Shown piece after piece: positions 52,372-60,785 of a stretch of DNA of 64,000 bases (the first letter of the stretch is position 1; each line of letters opens with the position of its first letter). This DNA comes from Desulfallas sp. Bu1-1 (GTDB taxonomy: Bacteria > Bacillota > Desulfotomaculia > Desulfotomaculales > Desulfallaceae), in assembly GCF_015594625.1 (NCBI RefSeq), contig NZ_JADNRQ010000008.1, positions 1 through 64,000 on the forward strand. The letters run 5' to 3'. Both the position numbers and the translations under genes were made by a program. Below the pieces are notes generated by a model that was given only the letters and a program-made list of their open reading frames with translations, was not told the origin of the DNA and made no database searches.

Positions 52372-53433
52372 TTATCTCCGGCGCAAGAACGCCGGGATAT
52401 CAAGATCATCGTGGTTGGAAAAAGGCTTCACTTCCACCGCATCACCGGTTTTTTTCTGCTTGGATAAACCAACCGGCGGTTTTTTATCAAATCCGGTGGC
52501 GATTACGGTGACCCGCACCTCGTCCTCCATGCGCTCATCAATAACCGCGCCGAAAATGATATTGGCTTCCGGGTCGGCCGCCTGGGCGATGATTTCCGCC
52601 GCCTCGTTAACCTCAAACAGCCCCAGGGAAGCACCACCGGTGATGTTCAGCAATACACCCCGCGCCCCCTCGATGGAGGTTTCCAGGAGCGGGCTGGAAA
52701 TAGCCGCCCGTGCCGATTCCACGGCCCGGTTTTCACCGCTGGCGCTGCCGATGCCCATCAGGGCGGAACCCGTATCCTTCATGATGGTTTTAACATCGGC
52801 AAAGTCCAGGTTTATGAGCCCCGGAACGGCAATTAAATCGGAAATACCCTGTACGCCCTGCCGCAGCACGTCGTCGGCAATCCGGAAGGCCTCCACGATG
52901 GAGGTGTTCTTATCCACCACCTGCAGCAGCCTGTCGTTGGGTATGGTAATCAGGGTGTCAACTTTTCCTTTTAAATTTTCAATGCCCACCTCGGCTTGGT
53001 GCAACCGCTTTTTACCCTCGAAGGTAAAGGGTTTGGTAACCACTCCCACCGTGAGCGCGCCAAGTTCCTTGGCTATTTCGGCCACCACCGGCGCAGCGCC
53101 GGTACCGGTTCCGCCGCCCATCCCGGCGGTAACGAACACCATATCCGCACCCCTGAGCGCCTGCTCAATGTCATCCCTGCTTTCCTCCGCCGCTTTCTGG
53201 CCTATATCGGGATTGGCTCCGGCGCCCAGCCCCTTGGTCAGTTTAGCACCAATTTGAATTTTGTTGCTGGCCAGGGCCATCTGCAAGGCCTGGGCGTCAG
53301 TGTTCACCGATATGAACTCAACACCCTTCAGGCCGGCGCTGATCATCCGGTTCACGGCGTTGTTGCCGCCCCCGCCCACACCGATTACCTTGATGTTGGC
53401 ATACTGATCGACGTCAATATCAAAATCCAGCAT
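52372..53433 (-). CDS. ftsZ: Cell division GTPase FtsZ
   Basis: This 353-residue tubulin homologue forms the Z ring. The nucleotide motifs are [14 protein letters not shown] and the tubulin signature [13 protein letters not shown]. The variable linker is followed by the C-terminal core DIPAFLRRR, which binds FtsA and SepF. ATG 53433 lies after GAAGGAGGATTTTTTA. It is downstream of ftsA in the usual order. Confidence 0.98.
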   Translation of the reverse strand: MLDFDIDVDQYANIKVIGVGGGGNNAVNRMISAGLKGVEFISVNTDAQALQMALASNKIQIGAKLTKGLGAGANPDIGQKAAEESRDDIEQALRGADMVFVTAGMGGGTGTGAAPVVAEIAKELGALTVGVVTKPFTFEGKKRLHQAEVGIENLKGKVDTLITIPNDRLLQVVDKNTSIVEAFRIADDVLRQGVQGISDLIAVPGLINLDFADVKTIMKDTGSALMGIGSASGENRAVESARAAISSPLLETSIEGARGVLLNITGGASLGLFEVNEAAEIIAQAADPEANIIFGAVIDERMEDEVRVTVIATGFDKKPPVGLSKQKKTGDAVEVKPFSNHDDLDIPAFLRRR

Positions 53434-53491
53434 TAAAAAATCCTCCTTCTCGGGGAGCATAAAATTTTGCATTTACCGGCAATGAAAATAG

Positions 53492-54691
53492 TTATAGCCA
53501 AGTTTTTAACCGGCCCAATATACCTCCCTCCGTTTTGCGCCTCACCCTGCGGGCAGGCGGTTCCTGAACGGAACCCCGGAGCCCCAATCCAATGGCCGAG
53601 ACATAACGGTAAGCTTCTTCCTCCGGAATGTTTTCTGCTTGCACCCGACCGGCGCCAACCCGGACCGGCATGCCCAGAACCGCTCCCGCCATTTCCGGCA
53701 GGCCCGTAAGCCGGGAGCCCCCTCCCGTAATTACGATACCCCCGGGTAAGGAATCGGTTAACTGCAACTTGTCAATATATCGTTTAATAAAATCAAGTAT
53801 CTCCTCAATTCTTAACTTAATTATTTCAGCAACTACGCTACCCGGGATGTTATGTTCACCCGGGCTTGAAAGGGCGGGCACACCGACATGCCCGTCAATG
53901 TGACGGAGACCGTATTGGATTTTAATTTTCTCGGCTGCCTGCAGCGTTGTATGTAAACCTACCGCCAGGTCCGAAGTAATATGGCCCGACCCGACGGGGA
54001 AAATTTCCATTTCCTCCAGCTGCCCGTGGTTGATATAGGCAACCCTGGTTAAACCCGCGCCGATATCCACACAGACCACGCCAAGCTCACGCTCCGCCCC
54101 GGTCAGCACCGCCTCCGCAACGGCCAGCGGTCCGGCCACGGTTTGTTTTACCTTAAGTCCCGCCTCGCACAGGCAGCGCTGCAATTCGCTCACCTGCCCG
54201 CCGGGCGCCGCCAGAACACAGGCCTGGACTTTAAGTTCCCTTCCCCGGGCTCCCCGGGGCCGGGCCACGGGCTCACCGTTAATGTAATAACGAACCCCCG
54301 CAAGCTGGACAGCCGTGTAACCCTCCGGCAGGATAGCGGCGCACAAATCCCGGTGCGCCTGGCATATTTCCCTGTGCGTCACTCCCCGCCTGTGGTCCAG
54401 TTTAAGTACGGCGCCGGCGCGCCCGGCGATCATGCCCGGCATATCGACCCCGGCGTAAACGTGGCTGATTTGTACCCCGGCGGAAAGCTCGGCTTCCGTT
54501 ATCGCTCCTTTGATGGAGGCGACGGCATCCTCCGCCCGGATTACTATACCCCGGTCAATGCCCGCCGCCGGGCTGAAACCAACTCCGAGCAGTTTGTGCT
54601 TGGCCCCGGAACCGGCGTCAATCACTGCCACGGCCACTCCGGACGTTCCAATATCCAGACCAACAACGATGTTACTTGCCGCTCCGGCCAA
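53492..54691 (-). CDS. ftsA: Cell division protein FtsA
   Basis: This ~399-residue actin-like membrane tether for FtsZ has ATP-binding motifs VVGLDIGTSGVAVAVID, CVDIGAGLTRVAYI and GGIVITGGGSRLTGLPE. The C-terminal amphipathic helix is GILGRLKTWL. I prefer a TTG start at 54691, nine bases after a strong GGAGGGG; the ATG at 54712 has no ribosome binding site. Confidence 0.95.
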   Translation of the reverse strand: MAGAASNIVVGLDIGTSGVAVAVIDAGSGAKHKLLGVGFSPAAGIDRGIVIRAEDAVASIKGAITEAELSAGVQISHVYAGVDMPGMIAGRAGAVLKLDHRRGVTHREICQAHRDLCAAILPEGYTAVQLAGVRYYINGEPVARPRGARGRELKVQACVLAAPGGQVSELQRCLCEAGLKVKQTVAGPLAVAEAVLTGAERELGVVCVDIGAGLTRVAYINHGQLEEMEIFPVGSGHITSDLAVGLHTTLQAAEKIKIQYGLRHIDGHVGVPALSSPGEHNIPGSVVAEIIKLRIEEILDFIKRYIDKLQLTDSLPGGIVITGGGSRLTGLPEMAGAVLGMPVRVGAGRVQAENIPEEEAYRYVSAIGLGLRGSVQEPPARRVRRKTEGGILGRLKTWL

Positions 54692-54762
54692 GGCAGATTT
54701 CCCCTCCACCATCGTTTACTTAAACTGTAAAATTCAACATGCAGTAAAAATTCCCTTTTTAT

Positions 54763-55113
54763 TTATTTAAATTTCTTTTTTAATATATAACGGCGGATAA
54801 TGGCCAGGTTTTGAAACAGGCGTACGCCGAAAGCCACCACGGCAGCCATGTACAAGTCGATGCCCAGGCGGTCGCCGATATAAGTAAGACCCGCCGCCAG
54901 CAAGGCGTTGCTAAAAAAACCGGAAACAAAAATACCCTGGTCGAATTTGTCCTCCATGGCGGCCCTGATACCACCGAAAACCGAGTCCAACGCCGCCAGC
55001 ACCGCCACGGACATATACTTGGCGTAGTCCTGCGGCAAAATTACGGGGATGTTGAAACCAATCAAAATCCCTATGGCCAGTCCCGCCGCGGCCAAAAAAA
55101 TACCCATCCACAT
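54763..55113 (-). CDS. sbp: Small basic protein (DUF1290, Sbp)
   Basis: This ~116-residue membrane protein has segments MGIFLAAAGLAIGILIGFNI, MSVAVLAALDSVFGGIRA and MAAVVAFGVRLFQNLAIIRR, with a Lys-rich tail. The family is always found between DUF881 and ftsA/Z genes in spore-forming Firmicutes and is thought to act in division or sporulation. The start is ATG 55113 or GTG 55122, both near GGGAGCGGGTGA. Confidence 0.92.
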   Translation of the reverse strand: MWMGIFLAAAGLAIGILIGFNIPVILPQDYAKYMSVAVLAALDSVFGGIRAAMEDKFDQGIFVSGFFSNALLAAGLTYIGDRLGIDLYMAAVVAFGVRLFQNLAIIRRYILKKKFK

Positions 55114-55161
55114 GACTGTCACCCGCTCCCGTTAATAACATTATAATTCATTATGAAAAGT

Positions 55162-55836
55162 TTACCTTGGGGAATAGGCCGGTATGGTCAGTTCGTCATG
55201 CTTTTCCACGGTCACCTGAAAACCCATGTCCCGGAAATATTCCAACAGCCCGCCGGGCAGTTCCAGATTTTCCGCCAGGGTCTCCGGGTTGCCGATGGCC
55301 AGGACCTGGTAAGGAGGCACCACCCGGGTGGTGTTGATATTGATAAAGGGCGCCGCCAGCCTGATTTCGCTGGTGGCAACGATGCGCTGCCCGTTGATGG
55401 AAATGGCCTCCGCCCCGGCGCCCCAAAGCTCGTTGACCAAACTTAACAGGTCCTGATCCTGAATGACGCTCAGTTCAGGCGGCACCTGGCTTTCCTGCAG
55501 TTCCGGGTTATCCAGTACCACTTCCACGCCGGGGCCGTTGACCGTAACCAGCCCCGCGCTCATCCGGACCTTTTTCAACTCGCTTTCCAGAGCCAGCATG
55601 GCCTCGCTTTTACCCCTGTTCAACTGTTCCAATTTATATTCCAGGTCGCCGATTTCCCGGGTTAAATTCTCCTTTTCCCGGTTAACCTGCTTCAACTCGG
55701 CGATTATTTCCTTGGCGCGGTCCGTCGGAATGCCGGCGGGCATTTGGTTGACCACACGAAACTGCAAGGCCATCATCAAGCCCATGATTGCAGTCACAAG
55801 CATGATGGATATATGCACCGGGCTTTTTGAGAACAT
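55162..55836 (-). CDS. DUF881 family protein, second copy
   Basis: This ~224-residue bitopic protein has an N-terminal membrane segment (VHISIMLVTAIMGLMMALQF), a coiled coil (EIIAELKQVNREKENLTREI) and a C-terminal DUF881 domain. That domain includes VNGPGVEVVLDNPE, LSLVNELWGAGAEAISINGQ and FININTTRVVPPYQVLAIG. ATG 55836 follows GGAGGAGGTCGG. It is a tandem paralogue of the next upstream gene and probably divisome-related. Confidence 0.92.
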   Translation of the reverse strand: MFSKSPVHISIMLVTAIMGLMMALQFRVVNQMPAGIPTDRAKEIIAELKQVNREKENLTREIGDLEYKLEQLNRGKSEAMLALESELKKVRMSAGLVTVNGPGVEVVLDNPELQESQVPPELSVIQDQDLLSLVNELWGAGAEAISINGQRIVATSEIRLAAPFININTTRVVPPYQVLAIGNPETLAENLELPGGLLEYFRDMGFQVTVEKHDELTIPAYSPR

Positions 55837-55855
55837 CACCGACCTCCTCCCCCGG

Positions 55856-56560
55856 TTAATTCTTGGGCCTGGCGTACTCAAAAACCAGGCCGCCCGGGTA
55901 AGCGGGAATAACCACCTTGTCCACCTTTTTCACATCCACCTGGATACCCCAAACGCGCAGCGAGTCCACCACTCCGCTTTTCATTTTCAGGGAATTGGCC
56001 AGCGTATCGGGGTCGCCCAGGGCGGAAATGATAAACGGCGGGCTTAAGCGCTGGTTTTTATTCACCAGTATGGTGGGTCCGATACACCGCACTTCAGTGG
56101 TGGTTATAATCCGCCGCCCGTTGATGGAAATCGCTTTCGCCCCCGCCGCCTTCAACTCGTTGATAATGCTTAGTACGTCCCCGTCGTGCAAAACGTAAAA
56201 ATTGGGATTGTCCCCGGGTTGCAGCTCATTACTGCTGTCGTTGAGCGTCACTTCCACCCCGGGACCTTGCAGGTCCGTCAAACCCGCCTGTTCGCGCGCC
56301 CGGTCCAGTTCCTCCTTGACCCTGGCCAGTTCCGGGCTGGCGGCGGCCTGATCCAGGCGTTCGCGCAATTCGTCCACTTTTTTCTGCAGCTGGTCCCTGG
56401 AATTCCGGGCCTTCTCCAATTCCCGGGCCAGTGCGATGGGCCTGTCCACCGCCGGCGCGTTCCGGGCGATATTACTGGTAACCCTGAACTGCAGCGCCAG
56501 GATGATGCCCATAACCAGGCCCACTAAAACAATAATCCAGTAATAGGATTTTTTCTCCAT
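55856..56560 (-). CDS. DUF881 family protein, first copy
   Basis: This 234-residue paralogue has the same layout: a membrane segment (YWIIVLVGLVMGIILALQF), a coiled coil (ARELEKARNSRDQLQKKVDE) and a DUF881 domain (LQGPGVEVTLNDSS, LSIINELKAAGAKAISINGR, CIGPTILVNKNQR). ATG 56560 follows GAGGGATC. It lies 19 bp ahead of the second copy and just after ftsQ. Confidence 0.92.
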   Translation of the reverse strand: MEKKSYYWIIVLVGLVMGIILALQFRVTSNIARNAPAVDRPIALARELEKARNSRDQLQKKVDELRERLDQAAASPELARVKEELDRAREQAGLTDLQGPGVEVTLNDSSNELQPGDNPNFYVLHDGDVLSIINELKAAGAKAISINGRRIITTTEVRCIGPTILVNKNQRLSPPFIISALGDPDTLANSLKMKSGVVDSLRVWGIQVDVKKVDKVVIPAYPGGLVFEYARPKN

Positions 56561-56582
56561 ATCCGGATCCCTCGACAAAAAG

Positions 56583-57320
56583 TCAATTTCTATACTTAAC
56601 CACCGGTGAACTTAAGATGGAGAAATCGACATATTCTATATTTTTTCCTTTTTCCTTAAGTTCTTTGAGCACCTGTAAAAAATAATTGCCTTTTTGATAA
56701 ACGTCCCCGGGCAAACCAAGGCGGCATTCAATTCCTTCCAGTGTATAAAGAGTCACCCTGCCATCCCCGCCCACATGCACCTCGGACAGCACTGACCGTA
56801 ATGCTCCGGGCAATTCCCGGACCACCCTCAAGGCGGTGTCGATTCCGGCTCCCTTCACCGGACGCCCCGGCCCAGCGGCCTGCACCCGCATGCCGGTGAT
56901 GACGGGCAGCCCGGTAGCGCCGGCACTACCCTCGCGCAGGTAGTAGCCCTCCGCATCCAATTCCACGAAGCGCCCGCCGGTAACCACCAGGGCCACGGGA
57001 ACGCGCTCCGTCACTTCAATCAGCACGGTACCGGGAAACCGCCTGTCAACTTTTACTTCCTTGATTACCGGTAAAGACCTGATCCTGCCGGCGGCAGTTT
57101 TCAAATCCGCCTGGAATATGTTCATCCCGGTGACAATACCCGACACCCGCACAATTTCACCGGCGGTCAATAGATTATTACCCTGAACGATAATCTTGCC
57201 GATGTTAAATACCGGCGATTTGAACAGAACATATGCCGCCATAAGCAGGATAAAAATAAAAAAAAGGCTTTGCCATAGAATAACCCTTTTTTTCCCGCCG
57301 GTACGCGCCACGCCTTGCAT
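56583..57320 (-). CDS. ftsQ: Cell division protein FtsQ/DivIB
   Basis: This ~245-residue bitopic divisome protein has one membrane segment (ILWQSLFFIFILLMAAYVLF). The POTRA domain has FNIGKIIVQGNNLLTAGEIV and GMNIFQADLKTAAGRIRSLP. The beta domain has RRFPGTVLIEVTERVPVALV. ATG 57320 follows GGAGATATG. It begins the minus-strand dcw tail. Confidence 0.94.
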   Translation of the reverse strand: MQGVARTGGKKRVILWQSLFFIFILLMAAYVLFKSPVFNIGKIIVQGNNLLTAGEIVRVSGIVTGMNIFQADLKTAAGRIRSLPVIKEVKVDRRFPGTVLIEVTERVPVALVVTGGRFVELDAEGYYLREGSAGATGLPVITGMRVQAAGPGRPVKGAGIDTALRVVRELPGALRSVLSEVHVGGDGRVTLYTLEGIECRLGLPGDVYQKGNYFLQVLKELKEKGKNIEYVDFSILSSPVVKYRN

Positions 57321-57667
57321 AATCATATCTCCGTTCAACCAGACAATTTCCGTTTATTTAACTATTTATTTATGTTTTTATTCGACATGATAATTAATCT
57401 ACCTTTAGTTTGAATTTTGAAGTTTGTGAAAAAATTGTTATTAACAATTGCCTGATACAGACTTCTTGATAAGCGGGAAATTAACGCCTTTGTTCTTTTT
57501 TAATGGAACCCAGGTTAAATATATACCAAACCGGGCGTCAAATCAATTCCTTGAAGTCCGAAACAACCTGATTGAAAGAATACGCGCCGGGCGCCTTCCC
57601 GACCGTATCTTTTCCGGGCGGTATGGAAATTATAGAAATGGTATTAAAATATCCGGGGTGATAAAAA
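57321..57667. other. Gap upstream of ftsQ, no convincing gene
   Basis: This 347-bp AT-rich stretch separates ftsQ from the DUF3006 gene. A 77-codon plus-strand frame (57448-57681) shows no ribosome binding site or family likeness. I see no clear promoter or structured RNA. Confidence 0.5.
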
Positions 57668-57871
57668 ATTATTATCATTAATCGCTTTGAAGAAAACTGG
57701 GCTGTAGTGGAATACGGCCACTTGACCTTCAATCTTCCCAGAGAACTCCTGCCCCGGGAAGCCAGGGAAGGAGACGTGTTGAACATCGTTATTTCCGTGG
57801 ATAACCAGACGATGCCGGAATACGATGAAGACATAGACACTTTAATCAACGAAGACTTTAAAAAGGATTGA
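57668..57871 (+). CDS. DUF3006 family protein with a near-cognate (ATT) start
   Basis: The reading IINRFEENWAVVEYGHLTFN plus LPRELLPREAREGDVLNIVI is clearly a full DUF3006 domain (about 67 residues) ending at TGA 57869-57871. In-frame stops TGA TAA lie at 57659-57664, and no ATG, GTG or TTG occurs before the domain. GGGGTGA lies at good spacing for ATT at 57668 or 57671. So it uses a rare ATT/ATC start or has lost its start codon. DUF3006 often accompanies MBL-fold or thermonuclease-type genes, none of which is adjacent here. Confidence 0.7.
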   Translation: MIIINRFEENWAVVEYGHLTFNLPRELLPREAREGDVLNIVISVDNQTMPEYDEDIDTLINEDFKKD

Positions 57872-57927
57872 ACGCATACATATAATCAGCTCTTGGGTAA
57901 AAAGGCCAGGGGCTTTATATTTAATTT

Positions 57928-58113
57928 TGATTTCGCTGCAAAAACTGGTACTTGTAGTTGGCGCTCCGGCGGTATCAATCGTTCGTTTCGCAATTTTACC
58001 TTTATGGCTGGAGCAACTTTTAGTTAACGCTTGCAACTTACTGCCCAACTACTTCTTCACGCCCTAAGGGGTCATGGCTCTTGGGATATGACGGGCTAGG
58101 GACCGCATCCAGT
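57928..58113 (+). repeat. Dispersed structured repeat, copy L (subfamily 2)
   Basis: This full copy is nearly identical in layout to copy A: GATTTCGCTGCAAAAACTGG, GGCGCTCCGGCGGTATCAAT, GTTAACGCTTGCAACTTAC, CCTAAGGGGTCATGGCTC and GGGATATGACGGGCTA. It ends at CCGCATCCAGT. It lies between the DUF3006 gene and the HEPN remnant. Confidence 0.9.
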
Positions 58114-58173
58114 TAGCACTGAACCTCCGGCCATGATCCCAATTTTAGACGATAATGGACATGTTTTTTGTTA

Positions 58174-58299
58174 TTGAATGTACCACTAACAATCAATACA
58201 GCCGCTATTACCACCAGATATCCGGAAGAACTGAAAGCTGCTTTGACAAAATTCAATAAAGTCATTGCTAAAGATTACCTGGTTAAATCCGAGGAATAA
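58174..58299 (+). pseudogene. Remnant of a HEPN-domain protein
   Basis: About 41 codons read NVPLTINTAAITTRYPEELK then AALTKFNKVIAKDYLV and end in TAA, one base before the MNT gene. The RYPEEL segment and the position upstream of an MNT nucleotidyltransferase fit the C-terminus of a HEPN partner. The rest of the domain is missing; repeat copy L lies just upstream. The assignment is an inference. Confidence 0.5.
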
Positions 58300-58300
58300 A

Positions 58301-58702
58301 ATGTATAGCCCAAGACCAGAGATTGAAAAGATAATCATAGCATTCAAAAAAGCCCTTGCAAAGCAAGGTATAAAAATAGAAAAGATTTTCTTATTTGGTT
58401 CACAGGCCAAGGGTACAGCCGGGGAACACAGTGATATCGACCTTGTTGTTATCTCCAATAGCTTCAAAGGTTTGGATTTTATGCAGCGTTGTGAGTTACT
58501 GGGTCGTGCTATCGCGGAAATTATGGAACCTATTGAGCCTTTAGCCTATACTCCCGAGGAATTCGATGCGCAAAAACAAAAAGCTAGCTTCCTTTATGAA
58601 GTGGTTACTGAACCACAAACCATAGAGTATCTGCCGGGCGAACACATAAAGAGCGATCGGAATAAATCCAATCGCTCTTTCCCTTGCCGGTTAATTATTT
58701 AG
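58301..58702 (+). CDS. MNT-type minimal nucleotidyltransferase
   Basis: This 133-residue protein of the MNT (pol-beta) family has the motif G-S-x10-D-x-D as FGSQAKGTAGEHSDIDLVV. It starts at ATG 58301, right after the HEPN remnant. The C-terminus is unusual: its last ~18 codons run through an intrinsic-terminator-like hairpin (58648-58680) and end at 58702. This suggests loss of an earlier stop or a decayed module. In intact pairs MNT AMPylates and neutralises the HEPN RNase; here the toxin is gone. Confidence 0.82.
   Translation: MYSPRPEIEKIIIAFKKALAKQGIKIEKIFLFGSQAKGTAGEHSDIDLVVISNSFKGLDFMQRCELLGRAIAEIMEPIEPLAYTPEEFDAQKQKASFLYEVVTEPQTIEYLPGEHIKSDRNKSNRSFPCRLII
58648..58683. terminator. Terminator-like hairpin overlapping the MNT 3' end
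   Basis: AAAGAGCGAT pairs with ATCGCTCTTT around a 13-base loop. It gives short U-tracts on both strands, also serving the convergent DUF4387 gene. Confidence 0.7.
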
Positions 58703-58709
58703 TTTATGA

Positions 58710-59033
58710 TTATTCCACCGGTACCTCAAGATCCAAAAGCGGTGGATATTGCTGGCAACCGAAGATATCCCCCTCACCGGGACTGCCGCTGGGCCGGTCA
58801 CGGTAGATGGTAAATTTGATCGCGTAGGCCGGATCAAACTCCACGAAATCGGAAATCCTGTCTTCACTGATGCCGTAAATTTTACAGACTGTTTCTTTGG
58901 TCAGCGTTCCGCTTTTTTTGACCAGTTCGTAATTTTCCTTCTCCCGGAAGATAATATCAAAGGTAATCTTATCGGTTCCGGCGTTTTTACTTCTAATGGT
59001 TTTAGCCAGTTCAGCCAGTTTTTTGGTCTTCAT
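58710..59033 (-). CDS. DUF4387 family protein
   Basis: This is a 107-residue protein starting at ATG 59033 (MKTKKLAELAKTIRSKNAG) behind GCGGGGGGA. The family signature is IRSKNAGTDKITFDIIF, GISEDRISDFVEFDPAYAIK and IYRDRPSGSPGEGD with GCQQYPPLL. DUF4387 is the constant small partner of AtuA-like proteins and is sometimes fused to them. It starts 13 bp after the AtuA gene and likely forms a complex with it. Confidence 0.9.
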   Translation of the reverse strand: MKTKKLAELAKTIRSKNAGTDKITFDIIFREKENYELVKKSGTLTKETVCKIYGISEDRISDFVEFDPAYAIKFTIYRDRPSGSPGEGDIFGCQQYPPLLDLEVPVE

Positions 59034-59046
59034 TTCAGTCCCCCCG

Positions 59047-60411
59047 CTACTTGACCTCAACTAAATGGGTTTCAAACAATTCCATCGGATCATCCACGGG
59101 CACGGTGTGGTTCATGGTCCAGGTGTAAGCCGGGCTGGCCGGCAATACTTCATCCAGAACAAAAGCCACCCCGCCGGCGGTTCCCTTCACTTCGGGCAAA
59201 CGGGCGTAGAACATCTGCCTGGTTCCGGTCATGCACACTTCGTGGGCCATTTCCTTGGTCGGGGCAATACCTTCCACGATCACGCACAGTTCATGGGACC
59301 GGATTTCCTTGACCGGTTCCAGATCGCCCATCACGCCGTTTTTGCCAAACACCCGGTAATGCAGTTCATAACCCGTGTCACCAAACCTCTCCACCGCTTG
59401 CTGTCGTGCCCAGTCAATAACTTTGTCGATGTGCTGAATGGTATAAGGGTCGCGGATACCGGCAATACCGATGTATCTTTCGCCCACTTTGCCGGCCCCC
59501 TCAATCTTGACCCTTAATTCACCCGCCGGCACGAATTTCGGCCCGGTAATGCGGCAGGTTTTTTCGTCATATTGTTCGTACTTGCAGTTGCTCATGTCCA
59601 GCATGCCGCCGGCCACATACTCGTAAAAGGGATTCGACCTTTCATACATGGCATGCCCGGCCACGGAGGCCACGGTGCAGCGCTGTTCGGGATGCATGGC
59701 GGTTACCTTGACGTCTTCTTCGGTAATAGTTCCGATGATGGTTTCTTTGCCCCCATAAGGTTCACAGCAGAAAGACGCGCACTCCATCACTTTGCCCAGG
59801 TAATAACATAAAGCTTCGGGGAAACCTGCCCGCAGCGCGGGGGCGGCAAATATCGCGCAGTCGCTGGAGCGCCCGCCGATAATTACATCGGCGCCCATGT
59901 CCAAAAGTTTAATATAAGGATGAACACCGGCCACGGCCACCACCCGGTCGGTTTTTTCGATATCCTCCACCCTCAGATCCGGCCTGCCGTCCAGTCCCTG
60001 GATCACTTTTCCACTGTTTATCTTTTGCAGCAGGTAGTCCTTGTTGAGCTCCGAGTAAAAGTAGCCCAGTTTAAACGGTGGGATTTGGTGTTTGGCCGCC
60101 AGTTCCCTGACGATTTCCACGTACATGTCCACCCGGCTATTGGTGCCCGTATCGCCGGCGGAACCGATGATCATTGGCACCCCCAGCTTGCGCGCCTCCA
60201 CCAGCATTAACTCCAGGTCATGCTTTTGCCACTCCCGCGGGCTGGCGCAGATATCGGCGCCCAGGGGAACCGGACCGATGTCATCGCTGCCCGAGTCCGC
60301 CAGGATAAAGTCCGGCTTTTGGGCCACGCCACGGTAAAAACTGCCGGTTTTAATCGGTGCAAAGCCCAGGTGCCCGTTTGGACATAGAAAAGTTAGAGAT
60401 TTAGAGCTCAT
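59047..60411 (-). CDS. AtuA-like (DUF1446) acyclic terpene utilization family protein
   Basis: This 454-residue cytoplasmic protein has family motifs FLCPNGHLGFAPIKTGSFYR, LADSGSDDIGPVPLGADICA, GSAGDTGTNSRVDMYVEIV and DMGADVIIGGRSSDCAIFAA. The founding member acts in citronellol/geraniol breakdown, but many anaerobe homologues sit in other catabolic loci. AAGGGACAA precedes the ATG. A perfect 16-bp palindrome shared with the gntR region lies 25 bp upstream, overlapping the likely -10. Its substrate here is unknown. Confidence 0.9.
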   Translation of the reverse strand: MSSKSLTFLCPNGHLGFAPIKTGSFYRGVAQKPDFILADSGSDDIGPVPLGADICASPREWQKHDLELMLVEARKLGVPMIIGSAGDTGTNSRVDMYVEIVRELAAKHQIPPFKLGYFYSELNKDYLLQKINSGKVIQGLDGRPDLRVEDIEKTDRVVAVAGVHPYIKLLDMGADVIIGGRSSDCAIFAAPALRAGFPEALCYYLGKVMECASFCCEPYGGKETIIGTITEEDVKVTAMHPEQRCTVASVAGHAMYERSNPFYEYVAGGMLDMSNCKYEQYDEKTCRITGPKFVPAGELRVKIEGAGKVGERYIGIAGIRDPYTIQHIDKVIDWARQQAVERFGDTGYELHYRVFGKNGVMGDLEPVKEIRSHELCVIVEGIAPTKEMAHEVCMTGTRQMFYARLPEVKGTAGGVAFVLDEVLPASPAYTWTMNHTVPVDDPMELFETHLVEVK

Positions 60412-60435
60412 ACATTGTCCCTTCCTTCATGGTAA

Positions 60436-60451
60436 TTATAACATGTTATAA
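60436..60451. promoter_or_regulatory. GntR operator ahead of the AtuA-like gene
   Basis: TTATAACATGTTATAA is a perfect 16-bp palindrome, identical to the site at 63072. It overlaps TATAAT of the minus-strand promoter. Confidence 0.75.
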
Positions 60452-60496
60452 CCTCTTTATTGACACTTCGGCATTTATTTTTTTATTCCTGCTTTC

Positions 60497-60766
60497 TCAT
60501 TCACTTTGATCACTATTTTTTAAAGTAAGTTCATGATTGCCGCAGGTGTAAAAATTAATCAAACCACAGAGCACACCCACGGCGGCAATTTTAATCCCAT
60601 ATCCCAGGAATTTTTGAGCGTTCAGGGCCAGTTTAGCCCCCGCCGGCTCACCGACAATAAATCCGATGACAAAAATAAACGCCGCCACGGCTCCAATACA
60701 GATCGCTATGATCATAAAAATGCCGAACAGGTTGTTTAACAGCTTTTCCAATTGTGTTCTCATCAT
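60497..60766 (-). CDS. Small two-segment membrane protein next to the TRAP-type permease
   Basis: This ~89-residue protein has two hydrophobic helices (FGIFMIIAICIGAVAAFIFV and KFLGYGIKIAAVGVLCGLIN) and a polar tail. I start it at ATG 60766, after GGTGAGGTG. It lies 19 bp after the permease gene. It could stand in for the small DctQ-like subunit of TRAP transporters, though it is shorter than usual (four segments expected). No family was recognised. Confidence 0.75.
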   Translation of the reverse strand: MMRTQLEKLLNNLFGIFMIIAICIGAVAAFIFVIGFIVGEPAGAKLALNAQKFLGYGIKIAAVGVLCGLINFYTCGNHELTLKNSDQSE

Positions 60767-60785
60767 CAACACCTCACCAAGGGAA

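Noticed and set aside
57448-57681. 77-codon plus-strand frame upstream of DUF3006
   Set aside because: No ribosome binding site, no recognisable family and it overlaps the DUF3006 start region; likely a chance frame.
3812-58113. CRISPR array
   Set aside because: The repeats are ~200 bp, widely spaced and in both orientations, with no regular spacers and no cas genes.
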